Positions 45,425-56,900 of a stretch of DNA of 64,000 nt are shown in pieces. The stretch lies in contig CM082576.2 of NCBI GenBank assembly GCA_040954595.2, forward strand, positions 4,588,001 to 4,652,000, read 5' to 3'. The stretch comes from Balanoglossus misakiensis. Lineage: Eukaryota; Hemichordata. The translations under genes were made by a program, and so were the position numbers. Numbering within the stretch: position 1 is the stretch's first letter; every line of letters starts with the position of its first letter. The notes under the pieces were generated by a model. The model was not told the DNA's origin, searched no databases, and saw only the letters and a list, made by a program, of their open reading frames with translations.

Positions 45425-48392
45425 GTGAGTAAACATTTTCACATAGCCAAGTCTATAACTATTTTGTAACTGTTTTGTCTTGCATGCATTCGATGCACAG
45501 CCCAGAAGGTGGTACAGTGTTCGCTTTGAGCATGGTCAAATTGCAACAAACGGGCCATAAATCTGGCAAATTTGCAGGTAACATATAGCTGATGGGATAG
45601 CTATAGTGGCAATCTAAGATCGACAGTCATGTTGTTATATTGATTGCATAGAAATATATTCTTCTTTGACTTTCACACATATCAGTTGAGTCTCAAGAGT
45701 CACTAGGTGGAACGTACATTGGCCGGGAACCAATGGGGTTATTCTGGAGTCTGAAACCAGCACCTGGCCAAATGAAAGGGTGTCGTCTACGCAAACTCAA
45801 TGTCATGAAGCCCCATGTTGTATATATACAAGTTTTCGCCGGCCACCTGAGTCAGAAGTTTGACATGACCTCACCCATTGCCATGACAACGGCAGAAAGA
45901 TGGTACATTAGACCTGGTGTGAAAAGATGCCCCATAAAGGAGGGTAATGTGCGTGGGACCTTGTTTCTACCAAATGGTGAGTTCAGTTCCTTTCATTTTA
46001 ACCGTATCTGAATACTACTGTTGTATATGGGAATATTGAGGTCCATGTGCTGAAGTCTTGACCGTGCGTGTCACCCTGATTCAAAATTTTGCACTTTGCT
46101 TCTTCAACTCTTTCATCTCATTGTAGGCACCGGACCTTTCCCTCTTGTGATTGATTTGTGGGGAGGGGGAGGGGGAATCATCGAATACAAGAGCTCTCTG
46201 CTGGCTTCGCACGGTTTTGCAGCAGCAGTCCTGGCTTACACAAATCATGACGACCTGCCTGTAAATGGGGTCAGCATTGAGTACTTTGAGGTAAGTGTTT
46301 CAACATATAGCCTCTTGGTATTATTTTGAAGTCAAGACAAGGTCAGTTTGTGTGATGGCTAAATTTTAGTGCAGGCAAGTTCTTTGATTTTTTGAGAGGT
46401 AAAAATAAAATAGCGCCCTCAGTGTTAATTTTGACAAAATTGATGCCAAGTATATGTTTGCTGAGGGTGTATCATCTTTGGAAATTTTGAATGCGTGCAT
46501 GATTTTCCAGCAGTTGAATGAAAGCTTTGACATATCAAATGGAAGAAATGATCATTGAATTGTAACTGTATTGACGAATGTGACCGATCATATACATGTT
46601 GTCACTTTCCATTCACTGTTCAGGAAGCCTGTGAGTATTTCTGCAATCGTCCGGACATCGACTCGGAAAACGTCGGATTCCTTGGCACATCACAGGGCGT
46701 TTCCCACGGTTTTGAGATTGCCGCAGAAACTGATATTAGAGTAAGTAGTAAACTGTGTGACAGGAGCTAGGTGGTGTGCGGAACATGGTGACACAAGCTT
46801 TACAATCCTTAATACCAGAACTGGTCAGGTCTTGGCTTAGTGAGGTAAAGCCCAAGGAAAGTTAATGTAAGCTGAGCTCAAGGTGCCCAGACACAGTGTT
46901 TTATTTGACAATAATTTGTTTATTATTTGTTGTGCTTTTGTTGTGTTTTAAGCTCAAGTGTGCAATACTGACAAATGGTGGATTTGTTCGTGCAGATGTG
47001 GTAACGTCGAGATTTGCGAGGGCAGTCACCGGTTTGGCTCCGCCAGGGTAAGCCACTTTCTCAGGCAATTTGAAAAGTCTCTACATTATCATTATTTTTT
47101 AGTTTTAGTGTTTTGTGTATAAAGTACAGTTTCTGGTTCCAGTCTTTATATCATAAGTGCCCTCTCTCCTTCTTTTCAACATAGCTTACACTAGTTCTGC
47201 TTTGATTTTCAGAACAGAATTTCACCTTCCGTGTGAGAAAGATGCAGACGGCAACTTTCTGACTTACGATATGATGAATTATGAAAGAATTCTTCAAGAG
47301 GAGGGCAAGGAAGCATTTGTCAAGGTTAGAGATTTTGTTGTCAATGTGATTTTTTGAAAATGCGTAGTGCTATAATAAAATAGCAGAATGCGTGATTCTT
47401 TCGGAGTGCAAAATTTGTGACAATGCTTCTGTGGGAAGCGGGCTAAACATATCCAGGTGACCATATGCTGTCATGTATCTTTCATTCTTTACACAGGTGG
47501 AAAATCTGACATGTCCGTGTTTATTCCTGATATCTGGCGACGATCCGTCGCATGATCCAGAGGGATATTTCCAAGAAGTGAGAGTCTTCCCATTTTTTCC
47601 CAGGGCAGTCTGTCAATGATGGCATAGTTCCATAATTCAAATATGTCACTTGGAAGCTCCTATATAACCGTGTCTGCATGGTTTTGCATTTTAATCACCA
47701 AATCTTTTTTTCTTCATAAATTGAAAATATACCAATGAGAAATTTTACTCTGTCAGAAGAAAAAAATGTGTTTATTCATACTTTTGGCAGATATACAAAA
47801 GAATGCAGAGCGTTGGAAAACAGCATTTACTAGAAGTGTGTCGCTATCCTCAGGCTGGTCACCTGTTGGAGCCACCATATGCACCGCTGTGCACACTGTC
47901 GTATCAATCCATCAAAGCAGCCAATTTAAATTTACCAGGTAAGTATGACTGCCCCCTAGCGGTGATTCTTGTCTATTACTTTGTTTTGACTTTTTATTAC
48001 GTGCACATACGTCACACAAGTGAGAGAGATGTTGAAACGGACAGGGATGTTTTTGGAAGGTGATATTGTTAGTATGAAAAACTAAGAAGGCGGTGATTGA
48101 ACCATGCATAGGCTGTGTTGTCAAACAACGGGCATTTCGACATGCTTTAACGCAACAAATCAATCTAAAACCATGTCAAAAGCACTGTTCCTTTCCCTGG
48201 CCTTCAGAATGTCTGTACTTTTTAATAACACGAAGTTGTTTCCTCTTTGCAGTTGTCTATCTGAAGTTTGGAGGATTACCTAAACCTCACGCTGATGCAC
48301 AAGAACACTCATGGAGGACCATTCTGGATTACTTTGACAGACATTTAAGATGCCAGAAAAGCTCAGCAAAACCTGTCCCGTCAAAACTTTGA
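45211..48392 (+). CDS. BAAT/acyl-CoA thioesterase family enzyme with peroxisomal SKL C-terminus
   Basis: Nine exons join to a complete 453-aa protein: 45211-45424, 45686-45976, 46127-46290, 46624-46740, 46953-47047, 47213-47324, 47497-47577, 47791-47938 and 48253-48392. All introns are GT-AG with matching phases. The start has a good context (AAATATGG, A at -3 and G at +4). Residues about 1-150 are the beta-sandwich substrate-entry domain of this family ([20 protein letters not shown]). The rest is an alpha/beta hydrolase with a Gly-rich oxyanion loop ([12 protein letters not shown]), nucleophile elbow [10 protein letters not shown] (Ser246), an acid in LISGDD (Asp346 or 347) and His382 in [10 protein letters not shown]. 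The protein ends in PSKL, a canonical PTS1. Relatives hydrolyse acyl-CoAs or conjugate bile acids to amino acids; BAAT uses Cys as nucleophile, so the Ser here favours a thioesterase. A peroxisomal acyl-CoA thioesterase is the likeliest role. Length is close to the family's usual roughly 420 aa. Confidence 0.93.
45686..45976 (+). CDS. Acyl-CoA thioesterase-like gene, exon 2
   Basis: The acceptor is CACATATCAG and the donor CAAATG|GTGAGT, phase 1 to 1. It encodes [20 protein letters not shown] and, near its end, RPGVKR and RGTLFLPN, hallmark segments of the family. Confidence 0.92.
46127..46290 (+). CDS. Acyl-CoA thioesterase-like gene, exon 3
   Basis: The acceptor is CTCATTGTAG and the donor TTTGAG|GTAAGT, phase 1 to 0. 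It encodes the hydrolase-fold entry with the Gly-rich loop ([20 protein letters not shown]). Confidence 0.92.
46624..46740 (+). CDS. Acyl-CoA thioesterase-like gene, exon 4 (nucleophile elbow)
   Basis: The acceptor is ACTGTTCAG and the donor ATTAGA|GTAAGT, phase 0 to 0. It encodes [19 protein letters not shown], with the GxSxG nucleophile. Confidence 0.92.
46953..47047 (+). CDS. Acyl-CoA thioesterase-like gene, exon 5
   Basis: The acceptor is GTTTTAAG and the donor CCAGG|GTAAGC, phase 0 to 2. It encodes [17 protein letters not shown] and then [14 protein letters not shown], the strand and loop after the nucleophile helix. Confidence 0.88.
47213..47324 (+). CDS. Acyl-CoA thioesterase-like gene, exon 6
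   Basis: The acceptor is GATTTTCAG and the donor GTCAAG|GTTAGA, phase 2 to 0. It encodes the lid-like segment [20 protein letters not shown]. Confidence 0.88.
47497..47577 (+). CDS. Acyl-CoA thioesterase-like gene, exon 7 (catalytic Asp)
   Basis: The acceptor is TTTACACAG and the donor AAGAA|GTGAGA, phase 0 to 0. It encodes [15 protein letters not shown] with the acidic triad residue. Confidence 0.9.
47791..47938 (+). CDS. Acyl-CoA thioesterase-like gene, exon 8 (catalytic His)
   Basis: The acceptor is TTTTGGCAG and the donor ACCAG|GTAAGT, phase 0 to 1. It encodes [18 protein letters not shown], which matches the family's YPxxGHxxEPPY box. Confidence 0.92.
48253..48392 (+). CDS. Acyl-CoA thioesterase-like gene, terminal exon
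   Basis: The acceptor is CTCTTTGCAG (phase 1) and the stop is TGA at 48390-48392. It encodes the closing helix ([18 protein letters not shown]) and the C-terminal tripeptide SKL. Confidence 0.92.
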
Positions 48393-49530
48393 CGATCAGC
48401 AGAACAAGGTTACTGGACTCCAGTCTTAAATGAAATGCCATGAAGTGGATATATATCATGATTTTACATTTAGAGATAATTTTTTATATGGCATGATCCT
48501 ACCGTATCATTTCTATGGTGATTGTAAATACAAGAAACAATTGTATATTTCTGTGATCACATTCAGTAGCTTCAATCTCAAACTCGCCCCAAAATGGCCT
48601 CATTTGAGATTGCTCAGATCATGAGGCGTTGAGCAGCATTCAGTAATACAGGTTGTGTATGAAACAGGACACCATCATCTATTACATCTTGACTCCATTT
48701 TATGTTATCTCAGATCATCGCCATCCACACCCCCCCCCAAGAAATTATTGTTCTTCCCCTTATCGCGCTGGCCCATGCTATGCGATTCAATCAAGCGCGT
48801 TGAGTACGGTTGTTTTAACCTCGTCAATCCATAATAGACCCATCATCCACGGAAGCACTTAGCTCATTTTAATAACTGCATCCAGATATTGTGGTTGGCT
48901 GGAATGTTCTATTTTTGTGTACTTGGCTGTGCGTCAAAATTTCTTTACAAATTGCGACCTGGTTCCAACGCGGTCACTCGCCTTCTATCGAATAAACGTA
49001 CTTTGAAGTTCCGGTTTAGAAATTCCTCCACCCACCAATCATTGATAGAATCGACAAGCTAACTTTACAACGCCTATTATCGGCAACTCTGGGCGATTTT
49101 TATGTCAAATTTTAACGAAATGCGTATGGGATGCCGAATATTTTCAGGACATTTCCAGTTTCCTGTTAAACCTACGCGAGGCTCTGTTATTAAATCTATT
49201 ATCCGGGAATTCCTCAAAGAATGTTTCTGCCATTTCAATGGAAATATACTCTACACTTTCATTGACTTTCGTTCGCTTTGAAAAATGAAGTAACATATCT
49301 GTTGGAACTCAGATATCTATGCTTACCTGACCTCTTCATGGGGATCTCATGACTAAATGTGATATAGCTGCGAATGCAAACCCGTAGTTAGCCGTTTTAA
49401 ATTTGGCAACAGTCGCCGATATTTTAATCTAAAGTACTGGTGCCTGAAATTGAGATTAACGTACGAGGTCAGAATGAAATAAAAAAAACACCAAAATTAT
49501 ATTGCTCATGAGTATAACATATACGGTGCC

Positions 49531-49603
49531 AGTCTAGAATCGGGCCTCTCGCTCTCCACTACATGCAGGTAGTAGAGGAAACCAGAAGCCTAGATTCTAG
49601 ACT
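49531..49603. ncRNA. Pre-miRNA-like imperfect hairpin (candidate only)
   Basis: The outer arms AGTCTAGAATC and GATTCTAGACT pair perfectly. The inner parts GGGCCTCT with AGAAGCCT, and CTCTCCACTAC with GTAGTAGAG, pair with small bulges around an ATGCAG loop. The total is 73 nt. A fold-back repeat remnant is an equal alternative; I recognise no known miRNA seed. Confidence 0.3.
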
Positions 49604-49932
49604 ACGATGGTGTATGCGCCTGCTGCCCGAAGGCTGGACAGTTTAACCCGCCACTTCTACCATTTTCTCGTGCACTGATTCATTCAAACAAACTTCCCGT
49701 ATGTATCTGTTTGTTCACTAATAACTTGGGGTCGGGCTGAATACGATGTCTACAGATTTAGATGAAATGCAATAGCGCAGTACCAAAATAGCATGTGCTA
49801 TAACTATATAAACCAGTTTCATATGTTTTTCCATGCTGCCGACGAACTCACACGGCGTTTGGGGCCATTTCGATAATTCAAAATGGCAGATGGAAATTTG
49901 TTATGCACGGAATGGTCGTTCTGTGGTTTGAA

Positions 49933-49940
49933 TGACGTCA
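49933..49940. promoter_or_regulatory. Palindromic CRE (TGACGTCA)
   Basis: An exact consensus CREB/ATF site in intergenic DNA, 2.8 kb before the fusion gene. A chance occurrence is possible. Confidence 0.3.
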
Positions 49941-52379
49941 CTCATCTGTGGTTGACTGCGAGGAGAAGCTTGGTTTTATATGTGGTTTAATGAACGGAAT
50001 TCAAGCTCGCCGTTTGCAAATGAACAGTTCTGTCATAAAATAGTTGGACGATTATTATAATATTTTAGGAAATTTTCACAATAGAAATATTCGGCAGGAA
50101 CAATTTTGCATTTTGTCGACATATAATACTAGCTGGCGTTTTCATACACCAACCATCAATTTATACAGTGGTAATGGAATGAAGTCCTCATATTCTGTTG
50201 ATATTCCGACTGATATCTTTCAGACGTTATTGATAAGTGATAACCCACAACATGTTCGAATTTCGATTATAATTGTGCTGTACTTTCTATAGTTAGTAGG
50301 GTTTGTGGTTTGTGGGCACGTAGACACATTCGTGGCACTGGGTGGAAGACTAGTGTCAGTTTGCAATCTGCGTCGTCAGGACAACCAGGGAGACAGCTCA
50401 TGTAGCTGGGACGTTTTTTACATAAAAAACCTGGAAAAAGCCTGGTTGACTCTTTTGGGATTGGCCCTTATCGGGGAAAAATTGAGAAGCCAACCGAGAA
50501 AAGCGAATAGTTATTTTAAGTACAAGCTAGGCCATTTTAAGAGGTGACGATTGAATAAGCCCTGTCTGAAATCAAACACAACTTGGGTTGGCTACCCGTA
50601 ATCAAGATCACGTACTGCCGACACAGAGAAAACTAAGCATCGCTCGAGGAGAAACCAATTTAGCATCGTCCATCGGCGGGCATGGCGTCACCAGTTTCCC
50701 CTTCTTGAAAAGCTACAATGTTATCTTAGGAATGAGTGATTATCGTTATCTGTATCACCTCCGAGGCTGTAACGTTATAACTTGGATTTTAATCGATGTT
50801 ACTGAAAATAAACCACTGATGATAAAGGTTTTACACATTCGTTTTCAATTTTATGCCTTTTTTCGAGTTCCGCTGATCATTATTTGTGCAGTGGTCTCAT
50901 TGCATTCAACGTAACAGGGAAACAGAAGCCAAAAGCATTCACAATAATGAACAAATTAAACGACTTGCAAGCGAATCATCTGAGATAATTCCTATCGCGC
51001 ATTAGAGATTTTCCTTAATTCCTTCTGTCACACGAGAGAAGTCATGGGGCTAAATGGTCTCAAAGACTTAAAGCAGTATACAAGAAATCCGTCGCCGCGT
51101 TTTGCAAAACATTTGACGATAAAAAAACGGGTTGACTGAAGAAAGAGATTGGCAGCCATCTTGCATTTGAAATAGTGTACAAATTTGAAAATATAATATT
51201 CACACAAACATGTTATTTCCAAAATCAAATTTCGTGGATTAGTGTAATAATTCGCTTTAACACGTTCTGATTACAAGGCATTATCCTTAAATCTCTTGGA
51301 AATCTCTTGAATTTGAATAAGAATGTCTCTTGTCATGTCTCGTTAACACACAAATATGGCCGCGCTTTGTGGCGAGTATCATGGTGCAAATTTGCCAATC
51401 GTACAATAAATCCCAATTTTTACCGTTCAAATCAAAACGATTGTAGTACATGTAGATATATAATTCAGTAGTTCTCGTAATATTTATTTATTTGGATAAT
51501 GAAATTGTAGGGTTTCCAGTCTAAATCATGGCAAATCTGACGATAAGCGGGATGAAATATTTTTCCAGTTCTCTTCGTGCATAGCATGACATGTTGTGCC
51601 GATGTGTGTTCATCGTTCAATAACAAACAGGGGAATCTGTCCGTTGCCTGCTCCGTCGGTTTCTTCATCGCGTTGTTGTCTCACTGTCATTTGGCTGTCG
51701 AAGTTGGCCCATGGACGTATACGAGAGTATGTCCATGACTGGGTCGGAGGGCAAGTGCACGAAGTTGAAGGTGATCGAAATAAAAGAGGCCGAGGTGGTA
51801 TATCAAACGAGATGAAGCTTATCACCATTGCACCAAACCGAATTTGTGAAAATTCATGGACCGTTCAGCAGTAATATATACGAATTCTAGCTTGGCTGTT
51901 AACCATTTATGCAAATCGACGAAATAATCCCGAGTTGATAATATGATCCGTAATGGGACCCTTGGGGTCGGCCTTTAATTGGTGAGCGACGGAACTTTGT
52001 GTATTCTAAGCCACCATTATCACCATGTTATCAAACAGTTCGACTGAAATAATTAGTCAGTGTGACCCGAAGCTAAGGACATCAACAGAAAATCTTGAGA
52101 AGGACTTCGGATGTTACTCCCTTCCCTGTCAATATTCCGTCGTTCAAAATAAGCAGGCACATTCCATATTAAGACATGTCAATTATGAAAGAGATGAAAA
52201 AATTTACCGGAGGGGGGCACGACATTGCGTTTCAACATTCCGCATAAACAGATCGGCCTATTTATACACCACAAAATCATGTTATCTCTCCCACGGTGAC
52301 CTAGGCCTATATTGTTTTTCTGAGCTACTTCCACGCACGGTACATAATCAAGTATCTGGTGTTGAGGGTCAGTGACATG

Positions 52380-52600
52380 GACTGCCGACCATACCGGCCG
52401 GATGTGGCGTCACAGCCGACCAGCTATGATGCTTGACTGGAGGAATGCAGGGCCATCGTGTCAGGGGGGCGCCTCCACGCCTTGCTAATTTGAGAGCCGC
52501 CTGCTGATTGGCCAACCGCCCCTTTGTGGGCCAGTCAGTTGGACGTAAATGGGATGACTTGTCAATAAAGAAACCCTTGACGGTTCTAAAAATAACCTCT
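52380..52600 (+). promoter_or_regulatory. Candidate promoter of the actin-fusion gene
   Basis: A GC-richer stretch just before exon 1, with an inverted CCAAT box (CTGATTGGCC at 52504) next to CCGCCCCTTT. No TATA box is evident. Inference from position and motifs. Confidence 0.3.
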
Positions 52601-52727
52601 CAATTTCGTTTATGTGCAGTTTTACATTCAGACTACTGGCGGTTCTCTGCTAACCGTACACTCTCTTTCTCGTGTTCCTTCGTATGGCGAAATTCTGGTA
52701 GTCAAGAAAAAAAGTGACGCGTCCACA

Positions 52728-53922
52728 ATGTTGCAGTCAGTAGCGTTGGGCTTCTTCCATCTGTACGAGCTGTTTTTGGCCTCGGCCATAACCACACAAA
52801 TCATTGTGTCAGCAGCCGTCGTGGCTTTGTCGTCTGCTGTGGTGTACTACTGTCAGAACCGTGCGTATGCAAACTATATCCCCCTCGGGTTACTGTTCGG
52901 TGGATGGAGGGCCGGAGAGCGGGTACCCGCCGACGATCAAAACAGAGGGGCGGTACGTGATGGTGGGACATGGGCCGAGACAGGTGGTGGCGGTGATGAC
53001 GGCGGTGGCGGCGGAGAGAGACTGGGGAGAGAGGAACCCGCGAGAGCCACAAGATCTGCGCTGGCCTCTTCGCTCGACCGTGACGTTACCCGCAGTCAAA
53101 CCAGCCGCGAAAATCTCCCGGTGGCGAGCCAAGGCAGAGACAACAAGCAGCCGCAGCCATCCAAACACGGACGGGTACAAGAGTCTTCGGACATTGTCAG
53201 GAAGAGAGCCGAGTTCTTTGGAGGCCGAGCAAAGGCCGAGCAAAACACTCCTGCAGGCCAACGAGAGACCTTGGCCAGAGAAGAATCTATTGTGCGGGAG
53301 GAATGCCCACAACACAAGGCGCCACTGTCAGGGATCGGCGACAGCAGAGTTGTGCAGAAGGGAACGCCAAGCGAGAGGAAAGTGTTGCAAGCACACTTGA
53401 AAGGGAAAGCGTCAGAAAGCGAAGAACAGGGATACAGCTCATATCAGTATGAGACGCCCGCCGAAGGAACCACCGCTTCAGGTGGGAACGGTGAAACCAG
53501 CAACAAGGCGCCGCCACGTCCCTCTTGCATTTCGGGCAAAAGAGAACGACCAGGAACCGCAACTATTAAGCCCAAGCCAAAGCAGCAATCTTACTTAGAC
53601 GTGAATGAAAAAGTGAAAAGCCTGCATCGTACAACCGGGAGAATATCCGTCAGATCGTCGGCGACGACGCACTCCCATTTCTTCCTGCCGACGGAAAATG
53701 TCGACCCCAGTGGGAAACCTATGATGCAATTTGCATTTGGCGGCACCAAAGTCGAACACAGACTGAAAACAGCCAAGTCCGCATCTGCTGACTCTGTCAC
53801 AAAACCCGAACCCAGTCATGTCGAAAAGTTGACTGCAGGCTCAGGTCAGCTGAGGCCATCCACGGAGACTACACAGAAAGAGACGGGATTAGGTACCACA
53901 ACGGGATCTGCCTGCTCACCAG
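52728..53922 (+). CDS. Fusion gene exon 1: hydrophobic N-terminus and disordered region
   Basis: Starts at ATG 52728 in context CCACAATGT (A at -3). The frame stays open upstream to a GTG at 52614, but no in-frame ATG lies there, so 52728 is the best start. After the hydrophobic stretch come Gly/Asp runs (GGGGDDGGGGGERLG) and Arg/Glu/Ser/Thr-rich sequence. It ends at CACCAG|GTATTG, phase 1. Confidence 0.75.
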
Positions 53923-56900
53923 GTATTGTTCTTTTATTTCCTTTTCCCCCTTCTGTTACACGTCAGATAAATGCACCAGGTGCTGTACTGGTATGCAGGT
54001 AGAGCTATAAAAGTACACCAGACTGACCTTTAAACGCCAACGTCATAATAGGGGTTAAATGAGACACAAATTCCGGACATTATGCCGCTAAGCCGTGTTC
54101 CGAATGCCGTGCGACAGAAATATCGCCTGGTGCTGTGGCACCTTTGACCAAGTTTACGGTATTATCGAAACAATGCATTTTCACATAACCTGGCAAACCC
54201 GCACGTACATCAGTGTAATATGTAAACCCCAGACAATGAGAAATACGATTGTCTCTGTTAAACGATGAAGCTGTGCAGATACCAGTTTGGTGTTAATATT
54301 TTCATCCGGGGCCGTAGATTCCCAGGTTTCGCCGTGTGCTATTATTGCATGTTCGCCTTGGGGCAGGCTGCAGTTTCCAAATGCCACATATGACGCAGAT
54401 TAACATGTTGTTTGTCAGAATTAGCGAGAAGACGGTAAATGTTCAAGGCCGGTTGCTTCTCGTTGCTCCTGTCATGTACGGGCAGGCAGCGTGGGCCGCA
54501 CATCCCGTTTTAAATCTTTGCATCAAATATATCGCTTTCCCAACATCAATCATGTGGAATAGAAGGAGCCGTCTGAAGGACACGTCACAAGCAGTGGACT
54601 GTGGTCACCAAGATGGTGCCAAACTATAGACGTTACCACGGCAACCGAGACGTCCATGTTATTCTGAGCGCGGTGGCACTCGGTATTGGACATGGCGTAT
54701 CTTGTGTGTTCTACGAAACTGAAGTATTTCATGAGAAGAAAACAAACACTCGAAATTTATGTAGATCTATTGACTCGAGTCGCAAAGTTAAAATGGTGAA
54801 GTCAGAACTATTTTTGCTCATATCTCCGCAATATCGTGTTTTGTTTTGTCAGAAGTCTTACTTTGCTGCGTCAGACTCATGATTGCAAAATCTTTGAAGA
54901 CGCAACAGTTTTTGAGAATACCCGATATTTCATAAGTTGCGTTCAGCCCATCTAAATCTCGTTCTCGAATTTATTAAACGTAAATCAGGGCCTATGATAG
55001 ACTGTTCTCGGTTCTAATGGAAATACCAGACCGACAGTGCGATTAGTGTACTGATGAAATATTCCTCCGATGTCGACTGGTGCCTGTTTACTGAATGGAC
55101 GGTCGTCCCGTTTTAGCAGAAGTCCGAGCGCAGGCGTCTATTTTTAGCATCAAATAGTAAATGGGCAGAAACTGGAGCCATCAGTATTTCGAAAAACCTT
55201 CAAACTGCACCAAAAACCTTGTAGCGCACTTTCCAGTTGTTTTTTATTCCCCCAGTACCGCGTCTTTCGCAGACGGTGCCCATTAAATCCACACCCCACC
55301 CCTATGACTTTCGAATTGCCGCTGAAATAAAAATGTCGTTAACTTCTGAGGGTCGTCTGAGATTTGTAAAGGTGAAATCGAAAGTTGTGGTGTCAATACG
55401 CCTTACATATACAGTGAATATAAAGATACAGTCTCAAATAAAATTTCCAAGACAAAATAAATTAAATGCGAAACCTTGTTGAAGCAAAAAAGAGAGAGAA
55501 TTGCCGAACACTTTTCAAATTTGTTTTGGCATCAAGCGTTCGCAATACGCATACGCGAGGGCTGTCTTTCCAAGCGTCCAAAGATGCAGATGACCCACAA
55601 GGATTATACCCTTTTGCGGCCTCCTACGTGCGTCACAGACCGCAGTGGGATAGTGGTACTACGAATACTTCTCCATATAATTTTAAATATCACGATGACA
55701 TCTTCTGATGTTTTGGTATTTTCATTCTGCCTTCTCGCGTCTTGTTGATCTGCAGCGCGGGTCTCCGGTTTCGCCGCGGATCATCTTCTTTACGGACACC
55801 GCGCGATGGCAGAGTTCCCGCGGCGTTCTGACGCAAGGCGTTCGCGCCACCCCGCTCTTCGCTCCAGATTTGTTATCAAAGGCGCTGATATGTCGAACCA
55901 TACCAAGTTTGGTTCAATTCCACCAGTTGACCAAAAAAAAAAAAATAGGCCGGGCGGAATATTCCGTGGTCAGGATCAACAGTAAAAATAGTTCAATGGC
56001 TCTTGTGTCCTGAAACCACATTCCTGGTCCAGCAAAATGATGCTACATACACCTCATACCGCCTAACATTAAGATAAATCTCTACTTAAATAGTGGGCCA
56101 GACATCTTATCAGATTCCTTCCCAGATAATTTCACATGTCACATACTTTTTTCTTATTTACCGGCAATTGCTGATTGTACATACACGTAATTATCTTTAG
56201 TCTGTCTTCAAAGTCCGCAAATCAGGCATGCATGGTATCAGAAGTTTATACACTCTCTCCTCCAGGGCAACTGCGATTTCAAGTCCTCCATGAATGTTTT
56301 CTCAATTTTCTAAAATTTTGTGTTTGCTCTCCCGTGATTATGACCATAAAACAAACACTGAAATGAACGTCTAGCTGCTGAGTTTTCTCGAGGAGGCCGC
56401 TCCTCCACTTTCCAGATTGGACAAATATGCCTGCGCATTCGTGATCTTCGGGTCATTTGCGTAATAGCCGCGCAACTGACGTCTTCCACTGACATTATAC
56501 GTGTGCCTTCAGAGTTGTTTAAGACACACGAGACGCGAAATTACACGGACTTTGAAATCCCTGATCTGTCCAAAACAACAAGTAAAATAGCCGTGCAAAC
56601 AGGACGCTCATCTCATTATGGTTTAAACTAATACTATAGCCGTCGGCTAGGCTTCGAATAAGACATCTCCCAAACAAACATTTTATTGGGTTTGTGTATC
56701 TCCGCCGCCGTTCTCATTGTTTATCGGTGTCGTTGGTACAGATAAATAGATGCGCACTAACATTGCAGGTTTACCAGTCCAGATAATTTTGTTCAGGTAG
56801 AGAGATCAGTAGGACAGGGGTCATTTTGACGCGATGAACTGGTTGATTTAAAAGCACACCCTCTTTATCAGTTTTTATCATAATCTAATGGATTAACTTG

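Larger units (their letters stand above)
48393..52727. other. Intergenic region between the thioesterase-like and fusion genes
   Basis: AATAAA at 48991 is a plausible polyadenylation signal for the thioesterase-like gene, about 600 nt after its stop. A long imperfect hairpin lies at 49531-49603 and a TGACGTCA site at 49933. The open frames in this region have no recognisable protein signature or splice support. Confidence 0.5.

Noticed and set aside
52025-52375. 116-aa open frame upstream of the fusion gene
   Set aside because: It has no recognisable signature and does not connect in frame to the fusion exon.
52614-52727. Upstream extension of the fusion-gene start
   Set aside because: The frame is open to 52614, but the first codon there is GTG, not ATG. 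The first in-frame ATG with a good context is 52728.
52801-53562. Overlapping sense and antisense frames of 83-198 aa in fusion exon 1
   Set aside because: They are shadows caused by the GC-rich composition of the real exon; the chosen frame is the one that splices in phase to exon 2.
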